In this document: piece by piece, positions 1-9,037 of the stretch
How positions within the stretch are numbered: position 1 is the stretch's first letter
How the letters are laid out: the number at the start of each line of letters is the position of its first letter
Assembly (NCBI GenBank): GCA_945787505.1
Contig: CALZHC010000004.1
Span: 1 to 53,176 of the forward strand
DNA: 53,176 bases
Source of the DNA: an uncultured Alistipes sp.
GTDB taxonomy: Bacteria; Bacteroidota; Bacteroidia; Bacteroidales; UBA932
Direction of reading: 5' to 3'
The notes under the pieces: model-generated
The model's database searches: none
The model's input: the letters and a program-made list of their open reading frames with translations, nothing else
What the model was told of the DNA's origin: nothing
Translations under genes and position numbers: made by a program

Positions 1-662
1 TTGGCCTTGTCCCTCACTTCATAATATAGGTTGGGGCGGTTGAATGAACTTTTGAAAACCTTGGCATCAGTCATCCCTAAGTTCTTCTGGATATCCATCT
101 GGACTTTTGGAGTCGCGGTGGCAGTGAGAGCGATTATCGGAGCTTCTCCGATTTTGGAAGAGATACTCTTTATGTGTCTGTATTCGGGTCTGAAGTCATG
201 TCCCCATTCAGAGATGCAATGTGCCTCGTCTATTGCATAAAACGATATCTTAATCTGCTTGAGCAGAGCAATGTTCTCCTCTTTGGTGAGTGATTCGGGC
301 GCTACATACAGCAATTTGGTTACACCGCTTAGCAGATCTTCCTTGACCTCCTGCAGCTGTGTTCTGTTGAGTGATGAATTGAGAAAATGGGCTACACCAT
401 TGTCCTGCGCCACGAAGCCCCTGATGGCATCCACCTGATTTTTCATTAGGGCGATAAGGGGCGAAACGACAATGGCGCATCCGTCCATCACCAATGCGGG
501 CAATTGGTAGCACAAAGATTTTCCGCCACCTGTAGGCATCAGAACAAAGGCATTGTGGCCTTCTATAAGATGCTGAATAATAGCCTCTTGATCTCCTTTA
601 AACGAATCAAAACCAAAAAACTTCTTAAGTTTGGTATGTAAATCTTCAGAATTAATCTTCAT
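1..662 (-). CDS. recQ: ATP-dependent DNA helicase RecQ (N-terminal part, cut by window edge)
   Basis: This is the first ~220 residues of a superfamily 2 DNA helicase of the RecQ type, which unwinds DNA during recombination and fork repair. The translation starts MKINSEDLHTKLKKFFGFDS and shows the Q-motif region, Walker A (MPTGGGKS) near residue 45, motif Ia (VSPLIALMKNQ), the Walker B box DEAHCISEWGHDFRP and motif III (LTATAT). The gene runs off the left edge, so the second RecA-like domain, the zinc-binding region and the HRDC domain are not visible. It diverges from the agmatinase-family gene across a 64-bp gap that contains a likely minus-strand promoter at 683-690. The identification is firm; only completeness is unknown. 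Confidence 0.95.
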   Translation of the reverse strand, partial: MKINSEDLHTKLKKFFGFDSFKGDQEAIIQHLIEGHNAFVLMPTGGGKSLCYQLPALVMDGCAIVVSPLIALMKNQVDAIRGFVAQDNGVAHFLNSSLNRTQLQEVKEDLLSGVTKLLYVAPESLTKEENIALLKQIKISFYAIDEAHCISEWGHDFRPEYRHIKSISSKIGEAPIIALTATATPKVQMDIQKNLGMTDAKVFKSSFNRPNLYYEVRDKA

Positions 663-669
663 ATTTTAT

Positions 670-677
670 TACCTTTG
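670..677 (+). promoter_or_regulatory. -7 promoter element for the agmatinase-family gene
   Basis: The sequence TACCTTTG is an exact match to the Bacteroidota sigma-ABfr -7 consensus TAnnTTTG. It lies 49 nt before the ATG at 727, a longer leader than most here. A start-stop pair ATG TAG at 718-723 sits inside this leader. Confidence 0.6.
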
Positions 678-682
678 CGCCT

Positions 683-690
683 CTAAAATA
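683..690 (-). promoter_or_regulatory. Putative -7 promoter element for recQ
   Basis: The minus strand reads TATTTTAG, one mismatch from the Bacteroidota consensus TAnnTTTG. It lies 20 nt before the recQ ATG, the same distance as seen at better-matching promoters in this window. The mismatch lowers confidence. Confidence 0.35.
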
Positions 691-726
691 TTGAAAACTT
701 TACTCTTCTGCAAAAAAATGTAGATT

Positions 727-1761
727 ATGGAAGAAAAAAAAGATAAATTCAATCCGAATGATGTAGGGGTAGCCAACGGAAATTATTTTGGCCTCCCATA
801 TCAGATAGACGATGCCGAGATAGTCCTTGTCCCGGTTCCCTGGGATGCAACTGTTTCGTACGGAAAGGGAACCGCCCGAGGCCCTGAGGCGATACTCGAT
901 GCTTCGCTTCAGGTCGATCTCTATGACGAAAAGGTCCCAAATGCCTGGGAGGTAAAGGCAGCCTCCTATCCTGTGAGTGAAGAATTGCTCGCACTGAACG
1001 ATTCGGCAAGAGAGTCGGCCGAAAGGGTTATCTCCATGCTCGAACAGGGAATAGATGTACCCCAAGACAATGAAGATATAGTAAAGGTAAACACCCTCTG
1101 TGAACGGATGAATTCCTATGTATATGAAAAAAGTTCCTCTATTATTTCCAGCGGAAAGATGCCGGTGGTAATAGGAGGGGAACATAGTGTTCCATTCGGA
1201 CAGATCAAAGCTCTCTCTGAAAAATATGGTGAGCTAGGAATTCTCCATCTCGATGCCCATGCGGATTTGAGAAAGGCATATGAAGGTTTCGAATACTCTC
1301 ATGCCTCCATAATGTACAATACAATGAACAAGATTCCTTCAATCAGTGCACTTGTGCAGGTAGGCATCAGAGATTTTTGTTCAGATGAGGCAAAATTGGT
1401 AGCTTCGCATCCGAGAATCTGCACTTTTACCGACTTCAGGATAAAGGAGAGACTTTTCAACGGCCTCACCTGGAGGAGTATCTGTGGTGATATTATCAGC
1501 AAACTGCCCCAGAATGTTTATGTCAGCTTCGATATAGACGCCCTCTCGCCCGAGTACTGTCCCAACACAGGAACACCTGTTCCGGGAGGACTCTCTTTTG
1601 CGCAGGCTGATTACCTTCTTTACCAGCTTTCGGTCAGTGGCAGAAAAATTGTAGGCTTCGACCTCAATGAGGTGGCTCCGGGTGCTGAAGGTGAATGGGA
1701 TGCAAATGTCGGAGCCAGAATACTCTTTAAGATGCTTGCATACTTTAATCCGGGAAAATGA
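727..1761 (+). CDS. speB: Agmatinase / arginase-family ureohydrolase
   Basis: This 344-residue protein belongs to the arginase/agmatinase fold of dimanganese ureohydrolases, which split guanidino compounds to urea. All six expected metal ligands are visible: His153 in GGEHS, Asp176, His178 and Asp180 in HLDAHAD, and Asp269 and Asp271 in SFDIDALSPE. The loop CPNTGTPVPGG matches the agmatinase subgroup. It is longer than E. coli SpeB (about 306 aa), with an inserted helical segment around residues 75-140. Agmatinase would make putrescine in polyamine synthesis, but substrate choice within this family cannot be read safely from sequence, and no other polyamine gene is in the window. Confidence 0.85.
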   Translation: MEEKKDKFNPNDVGVANGNYFGLPYQIDDAEIVLVPVPWDATVSYGKGTARGPEAILDASLQVDLYDEKVPNAWEVKAASYPVSEELLALNDSARESAERVISMLEQGIDVPQDNEDIVKVNTLCERMNSYVYEKSSSIISSGKMPVVIGGEHSVPFGQIKALSEKYGELGILHLDAHADLRKAYEGFEYSHASIMYNTMNKIPSISALVQVGIRDFCSDEAKLVASHPRICTFTDFRIKERLFNGLTWRSICGDIISKLPQNVYVSFDIDALSPEYCPNTGTPVPGGLSFAQADYLLYQLSVSGRKIVGFDLNEVAPGAEGEWDANVGARILFKMLAYFNPGK

Positions 1762-1762
1762 C

Positions 1763-1770
1763 TATTTTTG
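1763..1770 (+). promoter_or_regulatory. -7 promoter element for the FKBP lipoprotein gene
   Basis: TATTTTTG matches TAnnTTTG exactly. It begins 2 nt after the stop codon of the agmatinase-family gene and leaves a 25-nt leader before the ATG at 1796, so the FKBP gene probably has its own promoter. It also argues against longer in-frame starts upstream. Confidence 0.6.
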
Positions 1771-1795
1771 CAAACAGATTAAAAATAAAAACGAA

Positions 1796-2581
1796 ATGAA
1801 AAAAATCTTATCATTTTCAGCTGTAGTAGCTACAGCATTGATGATTGCTTCCTGTTCATGTGGAGGCGGTACTTACAACAAAGGAGACAGGATGCCTCAG
1901 ACTACCCAGGGAGACATTGATACTGTCAGCTATGCCTTGGGTATGTATTTCGGTCAGATGATTAAGGCTTCTCCTTTTGGAGAGATCAACCTTTCAGAAC
2001 TCCGTAAAGGTTTCAATGAAATGCTCAACGGTGAAGAAACAGCTCTGACAGAACAGGAAATCGGAATGATTATTCAGAAATACCTCAGAGAAAGACATAC
2101 TTACACTGTCGAAAAGGCAAAACAGGACGGACAGGATTTCCTCGAAGCCAACAAGGCAAAAGAGGGTGTTGTCGTATCTGAAAGTGGACTTCAGTACAAA
2201 ATTATCAGAGAAGGTTCTGGAGTTGCCCCCACTTCTCAGGACACTGTTGAGGTAAACTATGAAGGTCGTCTGATTGACGGAACTGTATTCGACTCATCAT
2301 ACGAAAGAGGCGAAACTGCCAAATTCCCCCTCACAGCTGTCATAAAAGGTTGGACAGAAGGTATCACATACGCAAAAGAAGGTGGTGAAATCGAACTTTA
2401 TATCCCTTCTGAACTTGCATACGGTGTAAGAGGCAGCGGTCCTGTACCCGGTAACTCAACACTTATCTTCAAGGTCGAACTTATCAAGGTTATGCCCTAC
2501 AACGAAGAGGCTGAAGCTGCAAAGAAACTTGCAAAGGAAAAAGCCGGCAAGCCTGTAATTAAGAAACCTTCAAGCAAATAA
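1796..2581 (+). CDS. FKBP-type peptidyl-prolyl cis-trans isomerase lipoprotein
   Basis: This is a 261-residue Mip/FkpA-like prolyl isomerase expected to assist protein folding in the periplasm. It begins with a lipoprotein signal ending MIASC, so Cys20 is the likely lipidated residue. An N-terminal dimerisation-type helical region (about 40-120) is followed by an FKBP domain (about 130-232) with the family motifs VEVNYEGRLIDGTVFDSS and SELAYG. A Lys/Ala-rich tail follows. I chose the ATG at 1796 because it starts the signal peptide and lies 25 nt after an exact promoter element. An in-frame upstream extension to 1667 would overlap the preceding gene. Confidence 0.93.
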   Translation: MKKILSFSAVVATALMIASCSCGGGTYNKGDRMPQTTQGDIDTVSYALGMYFGQMIKASPFGEINLSELRKGFNEMLNGEETALTEQEIGMIIQKYLRERHTYTVEKAKQDGQDFLEANKAKEGVVVSESGLQYKIIREGSGVAPTSQDTVEVNYEGRLIDGTVFDSSYERGETAKFPLTAVIKGWTEGITYAKEGGEIELYIPSELAYGVRGSGPVPGNSTLIFKVELIKVMPYNEEAEAAKKLAKEKAGKPVIKKPSSK

Positions 2582-2593
2582 ATTTTCGGTAAT

Positions 2594-4795
2594 ATGAACA
2601 AACGGTTGGTCGCGATACTTTCCGGGGTTGCCCTGCTTCTGGTGGTCGGTATTGTCTTTTTGTTCAACTCTCTATTCTCTGGCAAAGAGGAGAAAGGGGG
2701 TGAATACAAACCGCTTACCCAGATAGTGAATGCAATCCCCGCAGACGCGATTGCCTTTGTTGAAACCGAGAAATTGAGTGATATATTTAAGATGACTGAT
2801 CAGGGAAGTCTCCTCAAGCCCTTTTTGGGGATACTTCCCGAGAAGTCTCTCAGATGGGAGGCTGTCACCTCTCTTCTATATTCAAGCAAAAACAAGGTAT
2901 CACCCTTGCTAGTCCTCAATATTCCGGAACGTGAGGATCCCTCTGAGTTCGAAATGTTAATGAAGGAAAAATGTTCCGGAGTCATAGACAAAAGATATTC
3001 TTCACATATTATCCACTGCTCCACTGTTCCTGCCATTTCATTCTGTATCTACGGAAATGTGTTGATAGCCAGTCCTTCGATAGTATTGGTAGAATCCTCC
3101 CTGAGACATCTCGAGGAGGGCGGCTCGATAGTGGACAATCCCTGCTATTCCAATGTCTCCGGAATAACGGCCGAGCAGGGAATACTTCATATAAACCACT
3201 CCAATATCGGGAAATTTTTCTCAGGTACAGTCAATTCACGGTACATCGGCTACTCTTCATTCTTCAAGTACTTCTCTAAATGGTCCTCATTTTCATTGGA
3301 CAAAGAGAAGGGGAAATTTCAGGTCAGGGGAAGGTTTTTCAGCGAAAGCAATGCAGCCGACTATTCGTCTCTCGTCTACTCGCAACGTGAGAAAAAGTCG
3401 GACTTTACGGACATAGTGCCCGCAACATCCCTGTGGGCAATGTCAATGAGACTCACGTCAATAGAGTCATATCTTGAACATTATCGAAGCTACCTCGAAT
3501 CGGCAGGGAAAAAAAGAAACTTTTCGTTATCTGCACAGGAGCTCGAATATCTCAAGTCGCTCAAGCCTTCTGAATTGGTGTCGTTCAGAATGAGCAATGA
3601 GTCAGGAAAGGCGACGGCTATCCGTTGTTCCAATCCTCCGAAAATGAAGAGCGACTCTCTATATGTATTTACGAAGGATACCCTTATGAGAAGGGTTTTT
3701 GGAGAGGCCTTTGTGAATGATTCTGCGGGATATTGCTGTCTGAATGAGGATTGGCTTGTCTTCAGCGACAGGAAAACCATTGATAAACTGGTCAGGGAGT
3801 ATAGTTCAGGCTATCTATTTAACTTGACACAATGGATGGAGCAGACTCCTTCTGGCGATGAGATGAATCGTTCCGCAGTCTTCTCACTCTATGTAAACTC
3901 TCTCGCATATTCTGACACCTTGTCACATTTTTTCAAAAAACCATACGACAATAGGGTCAAGAATTTTTTGACATCGGAAAATTTTGCATTCTCTGCCTTG
4001 CATCTCAGCAAATCAGGGGCAAGGCTTGGAGCTCTTCTTACGCACTATAGTGAGAACCTTCAGATGCAGCCTGTACCTAAGGCGATTCCCGAACTTGAGG
4101 AACCGGATGGCTCATTCGATGAGGATGTCAAAGTGGAAGTCCCCAAGGGACCTTTTAAAGTAATTAATTTTACTGATGGAAGTGATAATTATCTTGAACA
4201 GCTTCCGAATAACTTCATAAGGCTGCTCAATAGTAAACGTAATCCTGTATGGACCATTAAGTTCAATACACCAATCTGCGGAACGGTATGTCAGATAGAT
4301 TATCTTAAGAACAACAAGCTCCAGATGCTTTTCGGTTCGGAAGATAAGGTTTATCTATTTGACAGAATAGGAAGGAAGGTTGGAAAGTTTCCTATATCTC
4401 TTGGTAAGGAGATACTCTTGGGACCACAGGTTTACGATTTCGAATCTAACAAGAATTATACTCTGGTTGTGTTGCATAAGGACAATACAATAGCCCAATA
4501 TACAATTGATGGTACGAAAGTTGTCGGATGGAAGGATATATCCATCAATGAGACTATCGTAGCACTTCCGGAACTTCTTCAAGTCGGATCCCAGAACTAC
4601 TGGATTGTAAGGACATCGAAAAGAGCCCTTATTTTCAATTCGAAAGGAGAGGTAGCCGCGAAATTTGAAGGTAAGAAGAGCCTTAAAAAGGATTTTGTCC
4701 CTCAGGTTATCTCTTCAAAAGATGTTCTGGTAACCACATTTGACGGAAAAGAATGGGTCCTGGACCTTGAAAACAAAACATTTAAAAAACGTTGA
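2594..4795 (+). CDS. Large membrane-anchored envelope protein of unknown function
   Basis: This 733-residue protein has one N-terminal hydrophobic segment (about residues 5-25) with lysines before it, so it is probably anchored in the inner membrane with the rest in the periplasm. The text after the anchor (IPADAIAFVETEKL) resembles DUF3352-type proteins, but I cannot confirm that assignment. The last ~200 residues contain repeated short beta-rich units (for example KVYLFDRIGRKVGKF and TIAQYTIDGTKVVGW), suggesting a beta-propeller-like C-terminal domain. It starts 12 nt after the FKBP gene and overlaps the next gene's region without a gap, so it is probably cotranscribed with both. No catalytic motif was recognised. 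Confidence 0.75.
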   Translation: MNKRLVAILSGVALLLVVGIVFLFNSLFSGKEEKGGEYKPLTQIVNAIPADAIAFVETEKLSDIFKMTDQGSLLKPFLGILPEKSLRWEAVTSLLYSSKNKVSPLLVLNIPEREDPSEFEMLMKEKCSGVIDKRYSSHIIHCSTVPAISFCIYGNVLIASPSIVLVESSLRHLEEGGSIVDNPCYSNVSGITAEQGILHINHSNIGKFFSGTVNSRYIGYSSFFKYFSKWSSFSLDKEKGKFQVRGRFFSESNAADYSSLVYSQREKKSDFTDIVPATSLWAMSMRLTSIESYLEHYRSYLESAGKKRNFSLSAQELEYLKSLKPSELVSFRMSNESGKATAIRCSNPPKMKSDSLYVFTKDTLMRRVFGEAFVNDSAGYCCLNEDWLVFSDRKTIDKLVREYSSGYLFNLTQWMEQTPSGDEMNRSAVFSLYVNSLAYSDTLSHFFKKPYDNRVKNFLTSENFAFSALHLSKSGARLGALLTHYSENLQMQPVPKAIPELEEPDGSFDEDVKVEVPKGPFKVINFTDGSDNYLEQLPNNFIRLLNSKRNPVWTIKFNTPICGTVCQIDYLKNNKLQMLFGSEDKVYLFDRIGRKVGKFPISLGKEILLGPQVYDFESNKNYTLVVLHKDNTIAQYTIDGTKVVGWKDISINETIVALPELLQVGSQNYWIVRTSKRALIFNSKGEVAAKFEGKKSLKKDFVPQVISSKDVLVTTFDGKEWVLDLENKTFKKR

Positions 4796-4797
4796 AA

Positions 4798-5067
4798 ATG
4801 AATTTTATCGGAATTATATTCTTAGCACTTTTTTCAATTGTCATATTGGTGATTGCCATACCTCTTTTGCTGATGAAATCTTTTGCAAACAATTTCTTCA
4901 GGAGACACGCAGAGCAGACGCAAAGACCTCGAAGCAATACTGACGGCGCAGGCAAACGAAATTCTTCTGAAGGTAAGGTATACCTCTCTAAAGAGGGTCC
5001 TCACAAGGAGAAGGTCATAACTGACAATATCGGAGATTATGTTGACTTCGAGGAGGTTAATGAATAA
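4798..5067 (+). CDS. DUF4834-like small membrane protein
   Basis: This is an 89-residue protein with an N-terminal transmembrane helix (about residues 3-24) followed by a charged, probably cytoplasmic tail ending DNIGDYVDFEEVNE. The layout fits the Bacteroidota family DUF4834, whose function is unknown. I place the start at the ATG at 4798, two bases after the preceding stop codon. A TTG at 4792 is in frame but would overlap the upstream gene and adds only two residues. It sits 5 nt before the ABC exporter gene, so it may be an accessory of that system; this is inference from position only. Confidence 0.75.
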   Translation: MNFIGIIFLALFSIVILVIAIPLLLMKSFANNFFRRHAEQTQRPRSNTDGAGKRNSSEGKVYLSKEGPHKEKVITDNIGDYVDFEEVNE

Positions 5068-5072
5068 AGTGA

Positions 5073-6896
5073 ATGGGAACATTTAAGAGAATTCTGTCAT
5101 ACGCCAAACCATATAGCAGGTTTTGGCCAGGTTATTTTGTAGCATCAATTTTCTCCGTTATATTCGGGGTGATGAACTATGCACTTATCAATCCTTTATT
5201 GGAGGTCTTGTTCGACCCCGATTCTGTGGAGATCCACAACAGCCTTCCGGAATTCTCTCTGTCAGTAGATTATTTTAAAGATATCTTTCAGTATTACCTT
5301 ACTCAGGTAATGCAGGCTCATGGAGCGTTGAGGGCACTGCTCTTCGTATGTCTTTTCCTCATAGTTACATCATTGATATCAAACCTTACCCGCTTCATCT
5401 CCCAGAAGATTCTCGTGGATATGAAGACCTATGTGATGAAGAATATCCGCAGGGACCTCTTCAACAAGATTACCAGGCTCAATGTCGATTATTTTCATGA
5501 GCAGAGGAAGGGTGATATTCTTTCCAGTGTCTCGAATGATGTCAATGAGATACAAAACTCGGTAGCCAGCAGCTTTCATATTCTCTTCAGAGAGCCGCTT
5601 CTAATCATAGGCTTTTTAGCAGGTCTGTTCTACATGTCACCTAAACTCACTATCCTTACTCTTCTGACTCTGCCGATATCTGCCGTACTGATAGGCTCTA
5701 TCACGCGCAAGCTAAGAAAGGGAGCTGTTATCACACAGACCCTGATGGGACGTATTATCAGCCATTTCGAAGAGGCAATTTCAGGTTCCAGAATTATCAA
5801 GGCATTCAATGCCCAGAAATATGTTAGAGACCATTTTGACAAGACCAACGAGGAACATAGGAGGGTCAGCAATGCTATTTGTACCAGACAGGAACTTGCC
5901 TCTCCTACCTCTGAATTTTTAGGAATCTCCGTTGCAGCAGCAGTGCTATTCTACGGCGGATTTCTCCAGTATAGGGGAGAACTCGGAATGTCACTTGCAG
6001 ATTTTGTAGTCTATATTGCATTCTATTGGAGGGTTTTGGAACCTTCCAAGGCCATCGCTTCTGCATACTCCTCAGTCCAGAAGGGACTTGTCTCCGGTGA
6101 AAGGATATTCGCAATTCTCGATGCAGAAAATTCAATTAAGAAGGCCGCAAATCCGATCCATATCTCACAGTTCAATGACTGTATCGAATATAGGAATGTC
6201 TCTTTCAAGTACTCTTCAGATTATGTTCTCAAGAACATAGATCTCACTATCCCTAAAGGAAAGATGGTGGCGATAGTCGGTCCATCCGGAGCGGGAAAGT
6301 CGACTCTTGCCGATTTGTTGCCACGGTTTTATGATGTGACCCAGGGGGAGTTGCTTATTGATGGCAAGAATGTCAAAGACCTTTACCCCAAGGAACTGAT
6401 TGCTCTTATGGGGGTGGTAAACCAGGAACCTATTCTCTTCAATGATACGGTGAGAAACAATATTACATTCGGTCTGGAGAATGTCTCGGATGAGGATGTC
6501 GTGAGGGCTGCCAAAATAGCGAATGCAGACGAATTCATCACTCAAATGGAAGATGGCTATGAAACTAACATTGGAGATCGTGGCGCCAAACTCTCCGGAG
6601 GACAACGTCAGCGGCTTGCAATTGCCCGTGCAGTTCTTAAAAATCCACCAATCTTGATTCTTGATGAAGCTACTTCTGCCCTAGATACTGAAAGTGAAAG
6701 ATTAGTTCAAGATGCCTTGACAAAACTTATGAAAAACAGAACATCCATTGTGATTGCCCATAGGCTATCCACTATCCAGCATGCTGATTTGATAGTAGTG
6801 ATGAAGGAGGGAAGGATTGTGGAAAGGGGAACTCACCAGGATCTTTTGACCAATGGTGGCCTATATGCCCACCTTTGCAGTATGCAGACATTTTAA
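5073..6896 (+). CDS. ABC exporter, MsbA-like (fused membrane and ATPase domains)
   Basis: This 607-residue half-transporter has an N-terminal six-helix exporter domain (about 15-330) and a C-terminal nucleotide-binding domain (about 360-605). Walker A is GPSGAGKS near residue 404, the Q-loop region is VNQEPILFNDTV, the signature is LSGGQ near 508, Walker B is ILILDEAT near 528, and the switch His is in IAHRLSTI. The arrangement is that of MsbA, the homodimeric flippase of lipid A and phospholipids, and Bacteroidota usually have such a gene. Other drug or lipid exporters share the architecture, so the substrate is inferred. The following gene is an acyl-CoA ligase, which supports a lipid link. 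Confidence 0.88.
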   Translation: MGTFKRILSYAKPYSRFWPGYFVASIFSVIFGVMNYALINPLLEVLFDPDSVEIHNSLPEFSLSVDYFKDIFQYYLTQVMQAHGALRALLFVCLFLIVTSLISNLTRFISQKILVDMKTYVMKNIRRDLFNKITRLNVDYFHEQRKGDILSSVSNDVNEIQNSVASSFHILFREPLLIIGFLAGLFYMSPKLTILTLLTLPISAVLIGSITRKLRKGAVITQTLMGRIISHFEEAISGSRIIKAFNAQKYVRDHFDKTNEEHRRVSNAICTRQELASPTSEFLGISVAAAVLFYGGFLQYRGELGMSLADFVVYIAFYWRVLEPSKAIASAYSSVQKGLVSGERIFAILDAENSIKKAANPIHISQFNDCIEYRNVSFKYSSDYVLKNIDLTIPKGKMVAIVGPSGAGKSTLADLLPRFYDVTQGELLIDGKNVKDLYPKELIALMGVVNQEPILFNDTVRNNITFGLENVSDEDVVRAAKIANADEFITQMEDGYETNIGDRGAKLSGGQRQRLAIARAVLKNPPILILDEATSALDTESERLVQDALTKLMKNRTSIVIAHRLSTIQHADLIVVMKEGRIVERGTHQDLLTNGGLYAHLCSMQTF

Positions 6897-6908
6897 GCTG
6901 AAAACAAT

Positions 6909-8573
6909 ATGATAACAGAATCGCTTAACAAAACAATTGAAGAGAGCATTCGTAAAAACTGGAATTGCCCTGCTCTCTCAGATTACAAAGGGGTTACTCT
7001 CTACTATAGAGATGTAGCACGTAGAATTGAGAAAATTCATATTATGTTGGATATGTGCGGAATAAAGAAAGGCGACAAGATCGCCATTTGTTCTCGCAAT
7101 CAGGCTAACTGGGGAGTTGCATTCTTAGCAGCTTTGACTTATGGAGCAGTTCCTGTTCCTCTTCTTCACGAATTTAAGCCAGGTAATATTTACCACTTGG
7201 TCAATCATTCTGAATCAAGGGTGCTTTTTGTCGGAGATATGGTGTGGGAAGGCCTTTCACAGGATGAGATGCCCGGTCTTGAAGCGATCATTCTTCTTAA
7301 TGACTTCTCGCTTCTGTATGCAAACAACACGAATATCGTCGAGGCGAGGGAACATCTCAACGAATTTTTTGGCAAGAAATACCCCAAAAGTTTCCATCCC
7401 GAATGTGTGAATTATTACAAGGACGAGCCAGATGAACTGGCGATGATCAACTATACCTCCGGTACATCCGGTTTCTCAAAAGGTGTAATGATTCCTTACC
7501 GCTCTCTCATGTCGAACGTCTTGTTCGCTTTCTCTGTACATGGCCACATGGGAAATGGTTCGAAATGTGTCTCTATGCTTCCTACTGCCCATATGTACGG
7601 TATGATGTTCGAATTCCTCTTCGAAATATGTGCAGGAAGCCATGTCCAGTTCCTGACCAAGCTGCCCAGTCCCAAGATTATTCTCGATGCGATGGCAGAG
7701 GTAAAACCTGATATCATAATATCAGTTCCTCTTGTCATTGAAAAGATCTACAAGAAAAAACTCGAGCCCATAATCAATCGCCGTGATATCAGGCTTCTTC
7801 TCAATCTCCCCGTAATTGACGAAAAGATCCACAGGAAGATCAACGCACAGCTCGAAGAGTCATTCGGTGGTAACTTTAAAGAGGTGATTATCGGCGGTGC
7901 TGCATTCAATAAGGAGGCTGAGGCCTTCTTCAGGAAGATAGGATTCAAGTTTACAGTCGGTTACGGTATGACCGAATGTGGTCCTATTATCACATATGCA
8001 CCTTGGAATAATACCAGACTCTACTCTTGCGGAAAAGCTGCTCCAAGAATGCAGATAAAGATTGATTCGGAAGATCCCGCTAATGTTCCCGGACAGATTC
8101 TTGTCAAGGGGGACAATGTGTTCCTGGGCTATTTCAAAAATGAAGAAGCTACACGTGAAGCATTTACTGATGACGGATGGTTCAAAACAGGTGACATGGG
8201 CGTGATTGATGCAGATGGATTCCTGTATATCAAGGGCCGTTGCAAGAGTATGATACTCGGGCCCTCAGGGCAGAATATATATCCAGAAGAGATCGAAGGT
8301 GAAATCAACAACATGCCTTATGTAATTGAGTCCCTCGTCGTCGAGGACAAGGGAAAGCTCGTCGCTTTGGTATATCCCGATTCGGAACTTGCTGCCAAGG
8401 ATGGTCTCTCAAAAGAGGCTCTTCTGGAAAAATTGAAATCTTCCGTTAAAGAGATGAACGAGCATGTTCCTTCATATTGCAAGGTAGCAAGCGTAGAACT
8501 CTTCCCCGAAGAGTTTGAAAAGACTCCTAAGAAGAGTATCAAGAGATATCTCTATCAAAGAACAAACAATTAA
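6909..8573 (+). CDS. AMP-dependent acyl-CoA ligase (long-chain fatty acid type)
   Basis: This 554-residue enzyme belongs to the ANL adenylating superfamily and should activate a fatty acid with ATP and CoA. The P-loop motif YTSGTSGFSKG is at about residue 181, the A5 motif is GYGMTECGP, the A7 motif is DGWFKTGDMG, and the catalytic Lys is in TPKKSIKRYL near the C-terminus. It lies 12 nt after the MsbA-like exporter gene, probably in the same transcript. Exact chain-length preference cannot be deduced. All motifs needed for both half-reactions are present. Confidence 0.9.
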   Translation: MITESLNKTIEESIRKNWNCPALSDYKGVTLYYRDVARRIEKIHIMLDMCGIKKGDKIAICSRNQANWGVAFLAALTYGAVPVPLLHEFKPGNIYHLVNHSESRVLFVGDMVWEGLSQDEMPGLEAIILLNDFSLLYANNTNIVEAREHLNEFFGKKYPKSFHPECVNYYKDEPDELAMINYTSGTSGFSKGVMIPYRSLMSNVLFAFSVHGHMGNGSKCVSMLPTAHMYGMMFEFLFEICAGSHVQFLTKLPSPKIILDAMAEVKPDIIISVPLVIEKIYKKKLEPIINRRDIRLLLNLPVIDEKIHRKINAQLEESFGGNFKEVIIGGAAFNKEAEAFFRKIGFKFTVGYGMTECGPIITYAPWNNTRLYSCGKAAPRMQIKIDSEDPANVPGQILVKGDNVFLGYFKNEEATREAFTDDGWFKTGDMGVIDADGFLYIKGRCKSMILGPSGQNIYPEEIEGEINNMPYVIESLVVEDKGKLVALVYPDSELAAKDGLSKEALLEKLKSSVKEMNEHVPSYCKVASVELFPEEFEKTPKKSIKRYLYQRTNN

Positions 8574-8590
8574 TTCTCATATAGAGCGTG

Positions 8591-9031
8591 ATGAACAAGA
8601 AACAGGAACAGTTTGACAAAAGTTACCTGAGGATGGCACTGGTATGGTCTGCCAACTCCTACTGCAAAAGAAGAAAAGTAGGCGCAATACTGGTAAAGGA
8701 TAGGATGATTATCTCAGACGGATTCAATGGTACACCGTCCGGATTTGAAAATATCTGTGAAGATGAAGAGGGAAAGACCAAACCTTATGTTCTTCACGCT
8801 GAGGCTAATGCCATTTCGAAGGTGGCTAAGTCCGGAAACGATAGCTCGGGAGCCACTCTGTATGTGACAGACGCGCCATGTATGGAGTGCTCCAAGCTTA
8901 TTATACAGGCTGGAATCAAAAGGGTCGTATATATGATAGAGTATCGTGTCAGGGATGGCATTGATCTCTTGCGCAGAGCAGGAGTGGAGGTTACCAAATA
9001 TGAATTGACAGAAGTAAAACAAAACTTATAA
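8591..9031 (+). CDS. dCMP deaminase family protein
   Basis: This is a 146-residue zinc-dependent deaminase of the cytidine/deoxycytidylate family (ComEB-like). The zinc and proton-shuttle motif HAEANAI and the second zinc motif PCMECSKL are intact, with the preceding substrate region FNGTPSGFENICEDE typical of dCMP deaminases. It would convert dCMP to dUMP for thymidylate synthesis. An adjacent GTG at 8588 could also start translation; I prefer ATG 8591. It sits 6 nt upstream of the S41 protease, an arrangement common in Bacteroidota. Confidence 0.92.
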   Translation: MNKKQEQFDKSYLRMALVWSANSYCKRRKVGAILVKDRMIISDGFNGTPSGFENICEDEEGKTKPYVLHAEANAISKVAKSGNDSSGATLYVTDAPCMECSKLIIQAGIKRVVYMIEYRVRDGIDLLRRAGVEVTKYELTEVKQNL

Positions 9032-9037
9032 TCCGAT

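Noticed and set aside
700-1185. A 161-codon minus-strand open frame opposite the agmatinase-family gene
   Set aside because: It is antisense to conserved coding sequence and begins inside the agmatinase reading frame.
1667-1795. N-terminal extension of the FKBP lipoprotein
   Set aside because: It overlaps the agmatinase gene, crosses an exact promoter element and would bury the lipoprotein signal.
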